Below are positions 15,659 to 24,536 of a stretch of 64,000 nt of DNA, one piece after another. The notes beneath the pieces were generated by a model, which worked only from the letters and a program-made list of their open reading frames with translations, was not told the DNA's origin and ran no database searches. The translations under genes and the position numbers were made by a program. Location of the stretch: NCBI RefSeq assembly GCF_003046175.1, contig NZ_PZZM01000001.1, forward strand, positions 1 to 64,000. Reading direction: 5' to 3'. Position 1 is the first letter of the stretch. The number at the start of each line of letters is the position of its first letter. The DNA is from Bosea sp. 124. Lineage in GTDB: Bacteria > Pseudomonadota > Alphaproteobacteria > Rhizobiales > Beijerinckiaceae.

Positions 15659-16210
15659 ATGATATCCACGCCCCAGCCCCTCGCCGCCGCCTCCGTCTAC
15701 GATCCGGTGGCGCGGCTGCTGCACTGGTCGATGGCGCTTCTCATCGCCCTGGCCTTCGCCATCGGACTGATCGTCGATCTCCTGCCGAAAACCTGGGAAC
15801 ACGGCATCGTCGAAACCCACAAGGTGATCGGACTGGGGCTGCTGGCACTGCTGGGCACGCGCATGGCCTGGCGGCTCGGCCATCGCCCGCCGGCGCCGAC
15901 CGATCGCTCGCCGCTGGTCGCGCGCGCCTCGGGCCTCGGCCATGCCAGCCTCTACGCGCTGATGCTGGCTGTGCCCGTGATCGGCCTCGTCTATGCCGTC
16001 CTGCGCGGTCAGGGACTGGATCTCGGCCTGTTCAGCATTCCGCCGATCACCGCTGCCGCCGCGCGCACGGTGTCACGTCCGGTCAAGGAGATCCACGAAT
16101 GGGCGGCCTATGCGCTGATCGGCCTCGCCGCACTGCATGCACTGGTGGCGCTCTGGCACCATGTGGTGCTCAAGGATGGCGTCTTGCGCCGGATGCTGCC
16201 ACGGCCGTGA
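15659..16210 (+). CDS. Cytochrome b561 family protein
   Basis: A 183-residue inner-membrane di-heme cytochrome of the CybB type with four transmembrane helices. Heme-ligand histidines are placed as expected: RLLHWSMALLIALAF (helix 1), IVETHKVIGLGLLALLG (helix 2) and IHEWAAYALIGLAALHALVALWHH (helix 4). Such proteins pass electrons from quinol, and some dispose of superoxide. The Irr-like palindrome just upstream suggests that synthesis depends on iron or heme status, which makes sense for a heme protein. No clear ribosome-binding site precedes the ATG. The next gene is on the opposite strand and converges. Confidence 0.85.
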   Translation: MISTPQPLAAASVYDPVARLLHWSMALLIALAFAIGLIVDLLPKTWEHGIVETHKVIGLGLLALLGTRMAWRLGHRPPAPTDRSPLVARASGLGHASLYALMLAVPVIGLVYAVLRGQGLDLGLFSIPPITAAAARTVSRPVKEIHEWAAYALIGLAALHALVALWHHVVLKDGVLRRMLPRP

Positions 16211-16235
16211 AAGGCGCGTCCCGGGCCTGCCACCG

Positions 16236-17357
16236 TCAGGCGGCCCGGGCCGTCTTGAGCACGACCTGACGGAAGGCGCCGACGAGGGCCGCATCGAGCT
16301 TGCCGCGCATCAGCAGCAGAAGGTCGAAGGCCTGGTCGGGCAGCATCGGCGGTTTGTAGCTGCGCCGCTCGATCAGGGCTGCATAGATGTCGCAGATCGT
16401 GATCATGCGCACGATGTCGGAAATCTCGTCGCCGCCCAGCTTGTCGGGATAGCCAGACCCGTCGAGATATTCGTGATGCGAGCGGACGGCGGCGAGCACC
16501 TCGGGCCGGAAGCCGCCCTGGGCCAGCAGCATCGCATGGCCGAGCGCGGGATGGCTGCGCATCACGGCCTGCTCGGCCTCGTCGAGCGCGCCGGGCTTGT
16601 GCAGGATGTCGAGCGGAATCCTGGCCTTGCCGATGTCGTGGAGCACGGCCGCCCGGGTCACCAGCCGGCGGTCATCCGCCGAGAAGCGGAGCTGATGCGC
16701 GAAGCTCGCCGCAAGGCCAGCGACGAGCATGCAGTGCTGATAGGTCAGATCGTCATAGCTCCACACCACCTGGAGCCAGTCGCCAATGTCGCTGGCGCCG
16801 GCCATCTGGTCGATGGCGTCGACGGAAGCATCAACCGCGCCGAGCGGGATCGGCTTCCCGGCGGAGGCGGATTCCAGCATGTCGGCGAGCGACACCGCCG
16901 CCGTCGCGAGATGGGCGCGGGTGAAGGCCGCCGTGCCGCGAGCCGGATCACCGCCGTCCTCCTCCCGCAGCAATTGGCTAACCGTCTGCAGAAGCAGGGA
17001 ACAGGCCGCGTCAGCGGGCAGGACCTCGGTCGCGCCGATGGCTCGGGCCTGGATGGTCGAGCGCGCGGTCATGTCCCGCAGAAGGCAGATATAGGGCGCT
17101 CCCCGGCTGCGGTGCCGGGCCAGCGCGACCCGCATCGCCTCGACCGACCGCCTCTGTCCGAGGTCGGCGTCGCTGACGACGATCGTCGGCTGGGTGACGG
17201 GACCATCGGTCGCTTGCTCAAGTCCGACGACCGTGCACGGCCCCCAGAGAGCGAGGCGTCGCGCCAGGTCCCGGCTTTCGTCCGGGCGGTCGGTGATCAG
17301 AAGCATTCCCGCAGGTTTCCCCGGCCCGGCGTCATCGTATCGCAGGACATGGGACAT
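16236..17357 (-). CDS. HD-GYP phosphodiesterase with degenerate receiver-like domain
   Basis: A 373-residue cytoplasmic protein. The C-terminal half is an HD-GYP domain, which hydrolyses cyclic-di-GMP: the signature HDIGKARIPLDILHKPG is followed by SHPALGHAM and HHEYLDGSGYP with the GYP loop intact. The first 120 residues look like a receiver domain, with acidic residues in LLITDRPDESRD and VVSDADLG but no lysine at the expected fifth-strand position (EVLPADA), so ordinary phospho-switching is doubtful. Two starts are possible, 17357 and 17306; neither has a strong ribosome-binding site. It lies next to the SIMPL-domain gene on the same strand but with a separate start region. Confidence 0.8.
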   Translation of the reverse strand: MSHVLRYDDAGPGKPAGMLLITDRPDESRDLARRLALWGPCTVVGLEQATDGPVTQPTIVVSDADLGQRRSVEAMRVALARHRSRGAPYICLLRDMTARSTIQARAIGATEVLPADAACSLLLQTVSQLLREEDGGDPARGTAAFTRAHLATAAVSLADMLESASAGKPIPLGAVDASVDAIDQMAGASDIGDWLQVVWSYDDLTYQHCMLVAGLAASFAHQLRFSADDRRLVTRAAVLHDIGKARIPLDILHKPGALDEAEQAVMRSHPALGHAMLLAQGGFRPEVLAAVRSHHEYLDGSGYPDKLGGDEISDIVRMITICDIYAALIERRSYKPPMLPDQAFDLLLLMRGKLDAALVGAFRQVVLKTARAA

Positions 17358-17406
17358 GGAATTTATGAATTTACTGCTTATTCGGATGCGGCTTCCGGTC
17401 GATGCG

Positions 17407-18138
17407 CTAAGGCGCGATCTCGAAGACCACATTCACGGTGGTGCTGTAGCTGTTCTCGCCGCGCTCGACGGGAACAAAGCTGTCCGCGGCCGCCGCCCGC
17501 ATCATCTTCGGCATCGGACCCGGCCGGGCCGCCTGTTCCTCGATCGAGAGAATGCGGCCCAGCTTGACGCCCGCAGCATCAGCCAGCGTCCGCGCCCGTC
17601 CAACGGCGTCGTCGACGGCGCGCTTGCGCGCCTCCGTCAGGCTCGGCCGTGGATCGTCGTTGACGAAGCTGATGTCACCGCCCTGGTTGACGCCGAGGCC
17701 GACGACCTTGTCGAGGATGGCGCCGACCACCGAAAGATCGCGGATACGGACCGTCAAGGCATTGCTCGCCGCATAGCCGCTGATCTTCGGCGTCTGAGGC
17801 CTGGCCTGCGGGCCGGGCTGGGTATAGCGCGGCTGGATGTTCAGGCCAGCGGTCTGCAGGTCGCGCTCGGCGATGCCGGCCACCTTCAAGGCGCTGAGCA
17901 CCTGCTTCATCGCCTCGCTGCTGGCGCCGAGCGCGTCGCGCGCGGTGTCTGCCTCGCGCAGCACCGACAGCGTGAGGATCGCCATATCGGGGGCGATACT
18001 GACTTCACCCTCCCCGCTGACGCTGATCCGGGGCGAAGGCTGCGTCGGGCCCTGCTGCGCCATGGCGGGGGCCGACAGCGCCGCAACGGCGCCAAGAAGC
18101 GCCGATCCAAGAAACACGGTGGCTACGCGGTTCGACAT
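17407..18138 (-). CDS. Periplasmic SIMPL-domain (DUF541) protein
   Basis: A 243-residue exported protein. Residues 1-27 are a signal peptide ending SAPAMA. The mature part is one SIMPL/DUF541 domain: ISVSGEGEVSIAPDMAILTL at the start, SGYAASNALTVRIRDLSVVG in the middle and ARTLADAAGVKLGRILSIEE near the end. Family members such as E. coli YggE reduce oxidative stress and appear in the outer membrane or periplasm by mechanisms not settled. The ATG at 18138 is preferred because the signal begins there. It is read in the same direction as the HD-GYP gene, 49 bp apart, so the two may share a transcript. Confidence 0.8.
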   Translation of the reverse strand: MSNRVATVFLGSALLGAVAALSAPAMAQQGPTQPSPRISVSGEGEVSIAPDMAILTLSVLREADTARDALGASSEAMKQVLSALKVAGIAERDLQTAGLNIQPRYTQPGPQARPQTPKISGYAASNALTVRIRDLSVVGAILDKVVGLGVNQGGDISFVNDDPRPSLTEARKRAVDDAVGRARTLADAAGVKLGRILSIEEQAARPGPMPKMMRAAAADSFVPVERGENSYSTTVNVVFEIAP

Positions 18139-18224
18139 CGAATGATCCTGCTGCTCTCGTCCCGTTCCGGGCACGCCGAGAGAAGCAGGGCCATCATGTC
18201 GAAATTATTGCCGGAGAGTGGCCC

Positions 18225-19916
18225 TCACCCCTCGACGAGCCGCCTTGCGATGACCTGGGCCTGGATTTCGGCAGCGCCCTCGAAGATGTTGAGGATGCGG
18301 GCGTCGCAGAGCACGCGGCTGACCGGATATTCCAGCGCGAAGCCGTTGCCGCCGTGGATCTGGAGGGCGTTGTCGGCCGCCGCCCAGGCGACGCGGGCGC
18401 CGAGCAGCTTGGCCATGCCGGCCTCGAGGTCGCAGCGGCGCTCGGCATCCTTCTCGCGGGCGGCGAAATAGGTGAGCTGGCGGGCGATCAGGATTTCCAC
18501 CGCCATCATCGCGAGCTTGTCGGCGACGCGCGGGAAGGCGATCAGCTTCTTGCCGAACTGGACCCGTTCGCGGGCGTAGCGCAGGCCGAGATCGAAGGCC
18601 GACTGGGCAACGCCGACAGCGCGGGCCGCCGTCTGGATGCGCGCGGCCTCGAAGGTCTGCATGAGCTGCTTGAAGCCCTGCCCCTCGACGCCGCCGAGCA
18701 GGTTTTCCGCCTTGACCTCGAAGCCGTCGAAGGCGAGTTCGTATTCCTTCATGCCGCGATAGCCGAGCACCTCGATCTCGCCGCCGGTGAGGCCTGCGAC
18801 CGGGAAGGGATCGGCATCGGTTCCGCGCGGCTTCTCGGCGATCAGCATCGAGAGGCCGCGATAGCCGGCGGCGGTGGGGTCGGTGCGGACCAGCAGCGTC
18901 ATGATGTCGGCGCGGACGGGATGGGTGATCCAGGTCTTGTTGCCGGAGACCCTCCAGACAGCGGCATCCCCTTCGCCGTCTAGGACCGCGCGCGTGCGCA
19001 GGCTGGCGAGGTCGGAGCCGGTGTTGGGCTCGGTGAAGACGGCCGTCGGCAGGACCTCGCCCGAAGCGAGCTTCGGCAGCCATGCCTGCTTCTGCTCCGG
19101 CGTGCCGCCGCAGAGGATCAGTTCGGCCGCGATCTCGGAGCGGGTGCCGAGCGAGCCGACGCCGATATAGCCGCGCGAGAGTTCTTCCGAGACGACGCAC
19201 ATCGAGACCTTGGAGAGGCCCATGCCGCCGAATTCCTCGGGAATGGTCAGCCCGAAAACGCCGAGCTCGGCCATCTTCTCGACCACCTCGATCGGGATGT
19301 AGTCGTTCTTCAGATGCCACTCATGGGCATGGGGGGTGACCTCGGCGGCGCAGAAGCGGCGCATCTCCGAGCGGATCGCCTCAAGCGTCTCGTCGAGGCC
19401 CGGATCGCCGACAGCTGCGGCGCCGTCATCCTGGCTAAACAGGGCGACGAGGCGGGCGCGGTTCTCCGGCGTGTTGCCCTCGGCGATCAACGCCTCGGCC
19501 GCGGCCGAACGTGCGGCTGCGATGGCCCTCGCCGGGAGGCCGAGCGCTGCCAGCCGGACGATCTCGCCCTGGCTCATCGGGATGCCGCCGAAGATCTGGG
19601 CGGCATATTCGCCAGCGCCGATCCGGATGGCGTAATCCTCAACCGCGCCGTAGCGGTCCTCCGCCCCGAGGCGCTCGCCATAGGCCTTGAGCTCGCGCAG
19701 CGCCATGACATAGGTCGCGAGCCAGGACAGGCCATGGGCAGCGTGCTGCTCGGCCTCCAGCAGTGCCGAGGAGATCTTGCCGTCGGCCGTAACCTTGCCG
19801 CGCACGGCGGCAATCGCCTCCTGCAGCAGGGCCTCGAAACCCGGCAGCGCCGCCCCGATCAAGGCGACGGCCCCGGCGGGCATCTGCGACGGGGCGGCTG
19901 CGGCGTTCGCGCTCAT
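18225..19916 (-). CDS. mcd: (2S)-methylsuccinyl-CoA dehydrogenase
   Basis: A 563-residue FAD-dependent acyl-CoA dehydrogenase oxidising methylsuccinyl-CoA to mesaconyl-CoA in the ethylmalonyl-CoA pathway. Ordinary acyl-CoA dehydrogenases have about 380 residues; the extra N-terminal domain of about 160 residues (ALLEAEQHAAHGLSWLATYV region) is the mark of Mcd. The catalytic part begins near AIRSEMRRFCAAEV, with FTEPNTGSDLASLRTRA and the catalytic glutamate in ILNIFEGAAEIQAQ. AAGGGAGAG precedes the ATG at 19916. The pathway partner ccr lies 1.8 kb upstream on the same strand, which strengthens the call. Confidence 0.9.
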   Translation of the reverse strand: MSANAAAAPSQMPAGAVALIGAALPGFEALLQEAIAAVRGKVTADGKISSALLEAEQHAAHGLSWLATYVMALRELKAYGERLGAEDRYGAVEDYAIRIGAGEYAAQIFGGIPMSQGEIVRLAALGLPARAIAAARSAAAEALIAEGNTPENRARLVALFSQDDGAAAVGDPGLDETLEAIRSEMRRFCAAEVTPHAHEWHLKNDYIPIEVVEKMAELGVFGLTIPEEFGGMGLSKVSMCVVSEELSRGYIGVGSLGTRSEIAAELILCGGTPEQKQAWLPKLASGEVLPTAVFTEPNTGSDLASLRTRAVLDGEGDAAVWRVSGNKTWITHPVRADIMTLLVRTDPTAAGYRGLSMLIAEKPRGTDADPFPVAGLTGGEIEVLGYRGMKEYELAFDGFEVKAENLLGGVEGQGFKQLMQTFEAARIQTAARAVGVAQSAFDLGLRYARERVQFGKKLIAFPRVADKLAMMAVEILIARQLTYFAAREKDAERRCDLEAGMAKLLGARVAWAAADNALQIHGGNGFALEYPVSRVLCDARILNIFEGAAEIQAQVIARRLVEG

Positions 19917-20003
19917 GGTTTTCTCTCCCTTGTTGCGACGCAGCATATGCTGAACGGCGAAGGGACGAAAAGCCGTCTTTCGGGTGAAGCCGGGGTCGCG
20001 GCG

Positions 20004-20888
20004 CTATTTCCGGCTCGCCAGCACGACACCGATGATCGTCAGCGCCATGCCGGCAATCTGGATCGGCAACATCGTCTCGCCGAACAGGAACCAGGCTTCG
20101 AGCGCGACCAGCGCAGGGACGAGATAGAGGAAGGTCGCGATGCGCGAGACCTCGCCGCGCCGCAGGATGATGAGGTAAAGCCCGATCCCGCCGAGCGAGA
20201 GCGCCAGAACCGACCAGGCCAGGACGAGCGCCATGGTCAGGTTCCACTCGATCCGCATCGGCTCGAGCATGAACGCGAGCGGGAGCGTGAACAGGAAAGC
20301 GGCGGCATACTGGATCGTCGTGACGGTGCGCAGGTCGCCCGAGACGATGCGGGCCTTCTGGAAAAAGGAGCCGAAGGTCACCGCGACCATGCCAACGACA
20401 TTCACCGCCACCGGCAGCAGGATGCCCCACAGCGCCACCGGATCGACGCCGACGAGCTTCGGTTCGAGCACCAGCGCGATGCCGAGGAAGCCGCACAGAA
20501 TGCCGGCCCAGCGGATCGGCGAAATGCGCTCGCCGACGAGGGCGGGGGCGAGTATGGCGGTCAGGATCGGCTGCAGGCCCGCGATCAGGCCGGAGATGCC
20601 GGCCGGCAGGCCATGGCGCACCGCCCACCAGACGCCGCAGAGATAGAGCGCATGGAGCAGGACACCGGCAATGATGCAGTCGAGCCAGGCGCGCGGCGTC
20701 GCAGGCCAGCGTGCTCCGACAGCCAGCGAAAGCGCGGCGAGCAAGATCCCGGCGCTGGCGAAGCGGACGGACAGGAAGGTCAGCGGATCGGCGTATTGCG
20801 CCGAATAGCCCGCGACGATCCAGCCCGACGACCACAGGAAGGTGAAGATCAGCGGGATGGCGCGCAGGAACAGGGGTGATGACAGCAT
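20004..20888 (-). CDS. EamA (DMT superfamily) permease
   Basis: A 294-residue inner-membrane permease with ten predicted helices arranged as two EamA repeats, residues 5-140 and 150-290. Typical blocks are FTFLWSSGWIVAGYSAQYADP at the first helix, LIAGLQPILTAILAPALVGE at the end of repeat one and YLVPALVALEAWFLFGETML at the end of repeat two. Members export or import metabolites such as amino acids and nucleotide precursors; the substrate is not predictable here. It sits between mcd and a GST gene on the same strand, 87 bp from mcd, without overlap. Confidence 0.85.
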   Translation of the reverse strand: MLSSPLFLRAIPLIFTFLWSSGWIVAGYSAQYADPLTFLSVRFASAGILLAALSLAVGARWPATPRAWLDCIIAGVLLHALYLCGVWWAVRHGLPAGISGLIAGLQPILTAILAPALVGERISPIRWAGILCGFLGIALVLEPKLVGVDPVALWGILLPVAVNVVGMVAVTFGSFFQKARIVSGDLRTVTTIQYAAAFLFTLPLAFMLEPMRIEWNLTMALVLAWSVLALSLGGIGLYLIILRRGEVSRIATFLYLVPALVALEAWFLFGETMLPIQIAGMALTIIGVVLASRK

Positions 20889-20995
20889 GGGACCGGCTTC
20901 GCGAGCGCGATGCTCTACATGGCTTCCAAGGTCCGTGACAGCGCGTCGACGCCCTCCCGCCATGTGCGGGGTGGCGGGTGAAAGCCCGGGCCGCC

Positions 20996-21655
20996 TCAGT
21001 CGCGGTCGGGCGCTCCCGGCGGGAAGAAGTGGCGATAGGGCCGCCCCTCATCGACGGCGCGCGCGAAGGACGGGCGCGTCAGCAGTCGCGCGCGGTAGGC
21101 GCGGGTGTTGGGAAAGGCGACATCGATCTCATGGACCCAGTCGGCATAGAACAGCGACGGCGCGGCAGCGCAGTCAGCCATACCGAAATCGTCTCCGCAC
21201 GCCCATTCGCGCCCGGCCAGCCTTGCGTCGAGCCATTGATAGGCAGCGTCCAGCATGGCGCGCGCGTCGGCGACGCCATGCGGGTCGCGGTCCTGCGGCT
21301 CGCGGATGTGGTCGAAGACGATCTTCTGCATCGGCGTCATGACGTAGTTGTCGAAGAAGCGGTCCATCATCCGCACGGCCAGCGCCGCCTTCGCGCCGGC
21401 CGGGAGCAACGGGCTTGGACCGGGATGCGAGAGGGCGAGATGCTCGATGATGATGCTCGACTCGATGACGGTCTCAGGCCCGTCGACCAGCACCGGAAAG
21501 CGCTTCAGCGGCCAGAGCGCGGCGAGTTCCTCGCCGGCTTGCGGGTCATCGAGGCCGAGCAGCCGATAGGTGAAGGGCGTGTCGTTCTCGTAGAGAGCGA
21601 CCAGCACCTTCTGGCAATAGGACGAGAAAGGGTGCGCATAGAGCTGAAGGGACAT
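20996..21655 (-). CDS. Glutathione S-transferase family protein
   Basis: A 219-residue cytoplasmic GST-like protein. The N-terminal thioredoxin fold shows LYAHPFSSYCQKVLVALYEN (a serine or cysteine near residue 10-12 is the usual activating residue) and the glutathione-binding segment VIESSIIIEHLAL. The C-terminal helical domain carries GDDFGMADCAAAPSLFYADW, the N-cap/hydrophobic staple region. The ATG at 21655 is preceded by GAGGTG; a GTG at 21661 in the same frame would add two residues. It probably detoxifies electrophiles or reduces disulfides. An imperfect inverted repeat lies just upstream (21676-21695). Confidence 0.85.
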   Translation of the reverse strand: MSLQLYAHPFSSYCQKVLVALYENDTPFTYRLLGLDDPQAGEELAALWPLKRFPVLVDGPETVIESSIIIEHLALSHPGPSPLLPAGAKAALAVRMMDRFFDNYVMTPMQKIVFDHIREPQDRDPHGVADARAMLDAAYQWLDARLAGREWACGDDFGMADCAAAPSLFYADWVHEIDVAFPNTRAYRARLLTRPSFARAVDEGRPYRHFFPPGAPDRD

Positions 21656-21675
21656 CGACACCTCGATCGATCGTT

Positions 21676-21695
21676 ACTTTACCGAACGATTAAGT
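21676..21695. promoter_or_regulatory. Imperfect inverted repeat upstream of the GST gene
   Basis: ACTTTACCGA and ACGATTAAGT are inverted repeats matching at seven of ten positions, centred 30 bp upstream of the GST start. The AT-rich palindrome stands out in GC-rich surroundings and could be an operator of the TetR or MarR kind. No regulator gene is adjacent. Confidence 0.3.
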
Positions 21696-21732
21696 GTTAT
21701 CGTGCTCCGGCGCAAGCCTGCGGGCCGGCGCC

Positions 21733-23004
21733 CTATCCCGCCAGGGCCTCCGCGACGTCCTCATAGGTCCGCAGGCCCGTCCGGGGCGAATAGACCAGCA
21801 CGGCCATGTTGCCGGGCGCATGCTCGTTCTTCCACATCTTGTGATGCGCGAGCGGTATCTTCTCCCATGGGAAGACCTCGGACATGCAAGGGTCGACGCG
21901 GCGGTCGATGACGAACTGGTTGGCGGCGCTGGCCTGCTTGAGATGGGCGAAATGCGAGCCCTGGACGCGCTTCTGGCGCATCCAGACATAACGGGCGTCG
22001 AAGGTGATGTTAAAGCCCGAGGTGCCGGCGCAGAACACGATCATGCCGCCGCGCTTGGCGACGAGGCAGGAGACCGGAAACGTCGCCTCGCCGGGATGCT
22101 CGAAGACGATGTCGACATCTTTCTTGCCGGTGATGTCCCAGATCGCCTTGCCGAACTTGCGGGCCTCCTTGGTCCAGTCGTTGTATTCCGGGCTGTTGAC
22201 CTTGGGCATCTGGCCCCAGCAATTGAAATCCTTGCGGTTGATCACGCCCTTGGCGCCGAGCCCCAGCACATAATCGCGCTTGGTCTCGTCGGAGATCACG
22301 CCGATGGCGTTGGCGCCCGATGCGGCGCAAAGCTGCACACCGAAGACGCCGAGGCCGCCCGAGGCGCCCCAGACCAGCACATTGTCGCCGGGCTTGATGG
22401 TGTGCGGGGCGTGGCCGAAGAGCATGCGATAGGCCGTCGCCAGGGTCAGCGTGTAGCAGGCGGCCTCCTCCCAGGCGAGGTGCTTGGGCTTGAGCATGAG
22501 CTGGCGCGACTGGACGCGGCAGAACTGCGCAAAGGAGCCGTCCGGCGTCTCGTAGCCCCAGATGCGCTGGGAGGACGAGAACATCGGGTCGCCGCCATTG
22601 CACTCCTCGTCGTCGCCGTCGTCCTGGTTGCAGTGGACGATGACCTCGTCGCCAACCTTCCAGCGCTTCACTTTCGAGCCGACCGCCCAGACGATGCCGG
22701 AGCAGTCCGAGCCCGCGATGTGGAGCGAGCCCTTGTGGACATCGAAGGGGGAGATCGGCTGGCCCAGGCCCGCCCAGATGCCGTTGTAGTTGACGCCGCC
22801 GGCCATCACGAGGAGCAGCACCTCCTCCTCGCCGATCGTCCAGGTCGGGACCACCTCGATCTGGAAGCTGTCCTGCGGCGGCCCGTGACGCTCGCGGCGG
22901 ATCGTCCAGGCATACATATTCGCCGGCACATGGCCGAGCGGCGGCAACTCGCCGAATTCGTAGAGATTCTTATGCGATGTCGCGGTGGGCTGCGGCTTGG
23001 ACAT
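21733..23004 (-). CDS. ccr: Crotonyl-CoA carboxylase/reductase
   Basis: A 423-residue NADPH-dependent enzyme that reductively carboxylates crotonyl-CoA to ethylmalonyl-CoA, the key step of the ethylmalonyl-CoA pathway for acetyl-CoA assimilation. It is a medium-chain dehydrogenase: the N-terminal part has LLLVMAGGVNYNGIWAGLGQP and SDCSGIVWAVGSKVKRWKVG, with the Ccr-specific acidic insert HCNQDDGDDEECNGGDPM, then the nucleotide loop NVLVWGASGGLGVFG. The C-terminal GFNITFDARYVWMRQKRVQG block is also diagnostic. AGGGGAGAG precedes the ATG at 23004. With mcd nearby it marks a cell able to grow on C2 or C1 compounds or polyhydroxybutyrate without isocitrate lyase. Confidence 0.95.
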   Translation of the reverse strand: MSKPQPTATSHKNLYEFGELPPLGHVPANMYAWTIRRERHGPPQDSFQIEVVPTWTIGEEEVLLLVMAGGVNYNGIWAGLGQPISPFDVHKGSLHIAGSDCSGIVWAVGSKVKRWKVGDEVIVHCNQDDGDDEECNGGDPMFSSSQRIWGYETPDGSFAQFCRVQSRQLMLKPKHLAWEEAACYTLTLATAYRMLFGHAPHTIKPGDNVLVWGASGGLGVFGVQLCAASGANAIGVISDETKRDYVLGLGAKGVINRKDFNCWGQMPKVNSPEYNDWTKEARKFGKAIWDITGKKDVDIVFEHPGEATFPVSCLVAKRGGMIVFCAGTSGFNITFDARYVWMRQKRVQGSHFAHLKQASAANQFVIDRRVDPCMSEVFPWEKIPLAHHKMWKNEHAPGNMAVLVYSPRTGLRTYEDVAEALAG

Positions 23005-23277
23005 GGTCGTCTCTCCCCTGCTTTTGTCCGGCGGCTTGCGAGCCGCCGGAGCGGCCCCAGCGGACTTGGCCACGATCATGCACCTTATGCTGCGGCGCGC
23101 CATCCACCCATCGGACTATGATGCAGCGCAAAATGACCGATGGCGAGAGGCGCCGGCCATGCCTCGCGTGCGATCCTGCGGAGTCCTGCGCGATCCTTGC
23201 CGAGGCCTGTCCGATGCTGCAGCATCCCCTTAACGGCCGGATGCTATATCATCCGGGCGTTTTTCCGAGGATGTTCC

Positions 23278-23586
23278 ATGCGCGCCCTGATCCTGATGCT
23301 CGGCCTGCCGGACATGTCGACACCGCAGCTCGTGATTTTCCTGGCCATCGTCGCGGTCGGCGTGCTGCTGTTCGGCTGGATCTCCGACGTGCTGCTGCGC
23401 GACGGCGCCTTCGGCATCATCATCAACGGCCTGCTGGTGCTCACCGGCGCGATCCTCGGGACGCTGCTCTGGCGCAAGCTCGGCTACACGATCGGACATA
23501 ATTCGGCGCTGACCGTCTCCTTCGTCGCCCTGGCTTCGGGGCTGGTGACGCTGATCGTGCTGAGCACGATCCGCCGCTGGCTTTGA
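23278..23586 (+). CDS. Small integral membrane protein of unknown function
   Basis: A 102-residue protein made almost wholly of three hydrophobic segments: LVIFLAIVAVGVLLFGWI, FGIIINGLLVLTGAILGTLL and SFVALASGLVTLIVLSTI. The glycine-rich second segment recalls transglycosylase-associated (GlsB/YeaQ) proteins, but I do not see their full motif. Two starts fit: ATG at 23278 or ATG at 23314 (MSTPQL). It is divergent from ccr across a 273-bp gap that shows no other gene, and it converges on ubiG. Function unknown. Confidence 0.6.
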   Translation: MRALILMLGLPDMSTPQLVIFLAIVAVGVLLFGWISDVLLRDGAFGIIINGLLVLTGAILGTLLWRKLGYTIGHNSALTVSFVALASGLVTLIVLSTIRRWL

Positions 23587-23613
23587 ACGGGCCGCCGCGC
23601 TCCCAAGCGCCAC

Positions 23614-24384
23614 TCAGGCCGGGCGCTGCGCCGCCAGCATGTAGTTGACGTCCGTGTCGCGTGCGGCCGACCAGCGATCCGTGAAGGGGTTGTAGACAAC
23701 GCCGGTGCTGTCGCCGAGCTCGAGGCCGCCGCGCTCGATCGCGTCGCCGAGTTCGTCGGGTGTCACGAATTTCTGCCAGTCATGGGTACCGCGCGGCAGC
23801 CAGCGCAGCACATATTCGGCGCCGACGATGGCGAGCGCATAGGATTTCAGCGTGCGGTTGAGCGTCGCCATGACGAGGAGCCCGCCGGGCTTCACGGCCG
23901 CGCAGCAGGCTGCGACAAAGGCCTCGACATCGGCGACGTGCTCGACCACCTCCATCGCGAGCACGATGTCGTAGCGGGCGCCACCAGCCACCAGCGCCTC
24001 GATGGTCTGCTCGCGGTAATCGATGGAGAGCCCGCCAGCCTCGGCATGGGCGCTCGCGACCGCGATGTTGGTCGGCGCCGGGTCGAGCCCCGTGACCTGC
24101 GCGCCCAGCCGCGCCAGCGGTTCGCAGAGCACGCCGCCCCCGCAGCCGATATCGACCAGGGTCAGCCCCTCCAGCGCCTTCAGCGTCTTCGGGTCGCGCC
24201 CGAAGCGCTCGCAGGCGAGGTCACGGATGAAAGTCAGCCGGACCGGATTGAATTTGTGCAGCACGGCCATCGGCCCCCTGGGGTCCCACCAGGTCTTCGC
24301 GATCGCTTCGAAGCGCGCGACCTCCGCGGAATCGATGGTCGAACCGTTCCGGATCGAGTCTTCGCGCTGGGCCGTCGCAGCCAT
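23614..24384 (-). CDS. ubiG: Ubiquinone biosynthesis O-methyltransferase
   Basis: A 256-residue SAM-dependent methyltransferase carrying out the two O-methylations of ubiquinone synthesis. Motif I is LVDIGCGGGVLCEPLARLG (about residues 75-93), followed by VTGLDPAPTNIAVA; the N-terminal FEAIAKTWWDPRGPMAVLHK and NPVRLTFI blocks and the C-terminal GTHDWQKFVTPDEL are specific for UbiG. VVEHVADVEAFV is motif II. It is divergent from lysC across 152 bp and acts at the inner membrane surface. The assignment is firm from motif and length. Confidence 0.95.
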   Translation of the reverse strand: MAATAQREDSIRNGSTIDSAEVARFEAIAKTWWDPRGPMAVLHKFNPVRLTFIRDLACERFGRDPKTLKALEGLTLVDIGCGGGVLCEPLARLGAQVTGLDPAPTNIAVASAHAEAGGLSIDYREQTIEALVAGGARYDIVLAMEVVEHVADVEAFVAACCAAVKPGGLLVMATLNRTLKSYALAIVGAEYVLRWLPRGTHDWQKFVTPDELGDAIERGGLELGDSTGVVYNPFTDRWSAARDTDVNYMLAAQRPA

Positions 24385-24536
24385 GGTCTTGCCTCCGTTT
24401 GCCTGCCTCCGCCCCTCGTCGCATTGACAGGCCGGCCGCTGCCCGTCATCTACACCCGCCCCGCGCCAGGCGCGAGGGTGACCTTTCGTCCCGTTTCGAA
24501 GCGGGACCCGCGATAGTCGAGAGCCTCTGGACCGCC

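Noticed and set aside
16137..20879. Long plus-strand open frames (476, 425 and 521 codons) opposite the HD-GYP, SIMPL and mcd genes
   Set aside because: No recognisable domain, and they run across several genes and gaps; the opposite-strand proteins have clear families.
21694..23121. A 475-codon plus-strand frame over ccr
   Set aside because: Shadow of ccr, which is identified by the crotonyl-CoA carboxylase/reductase motifs.
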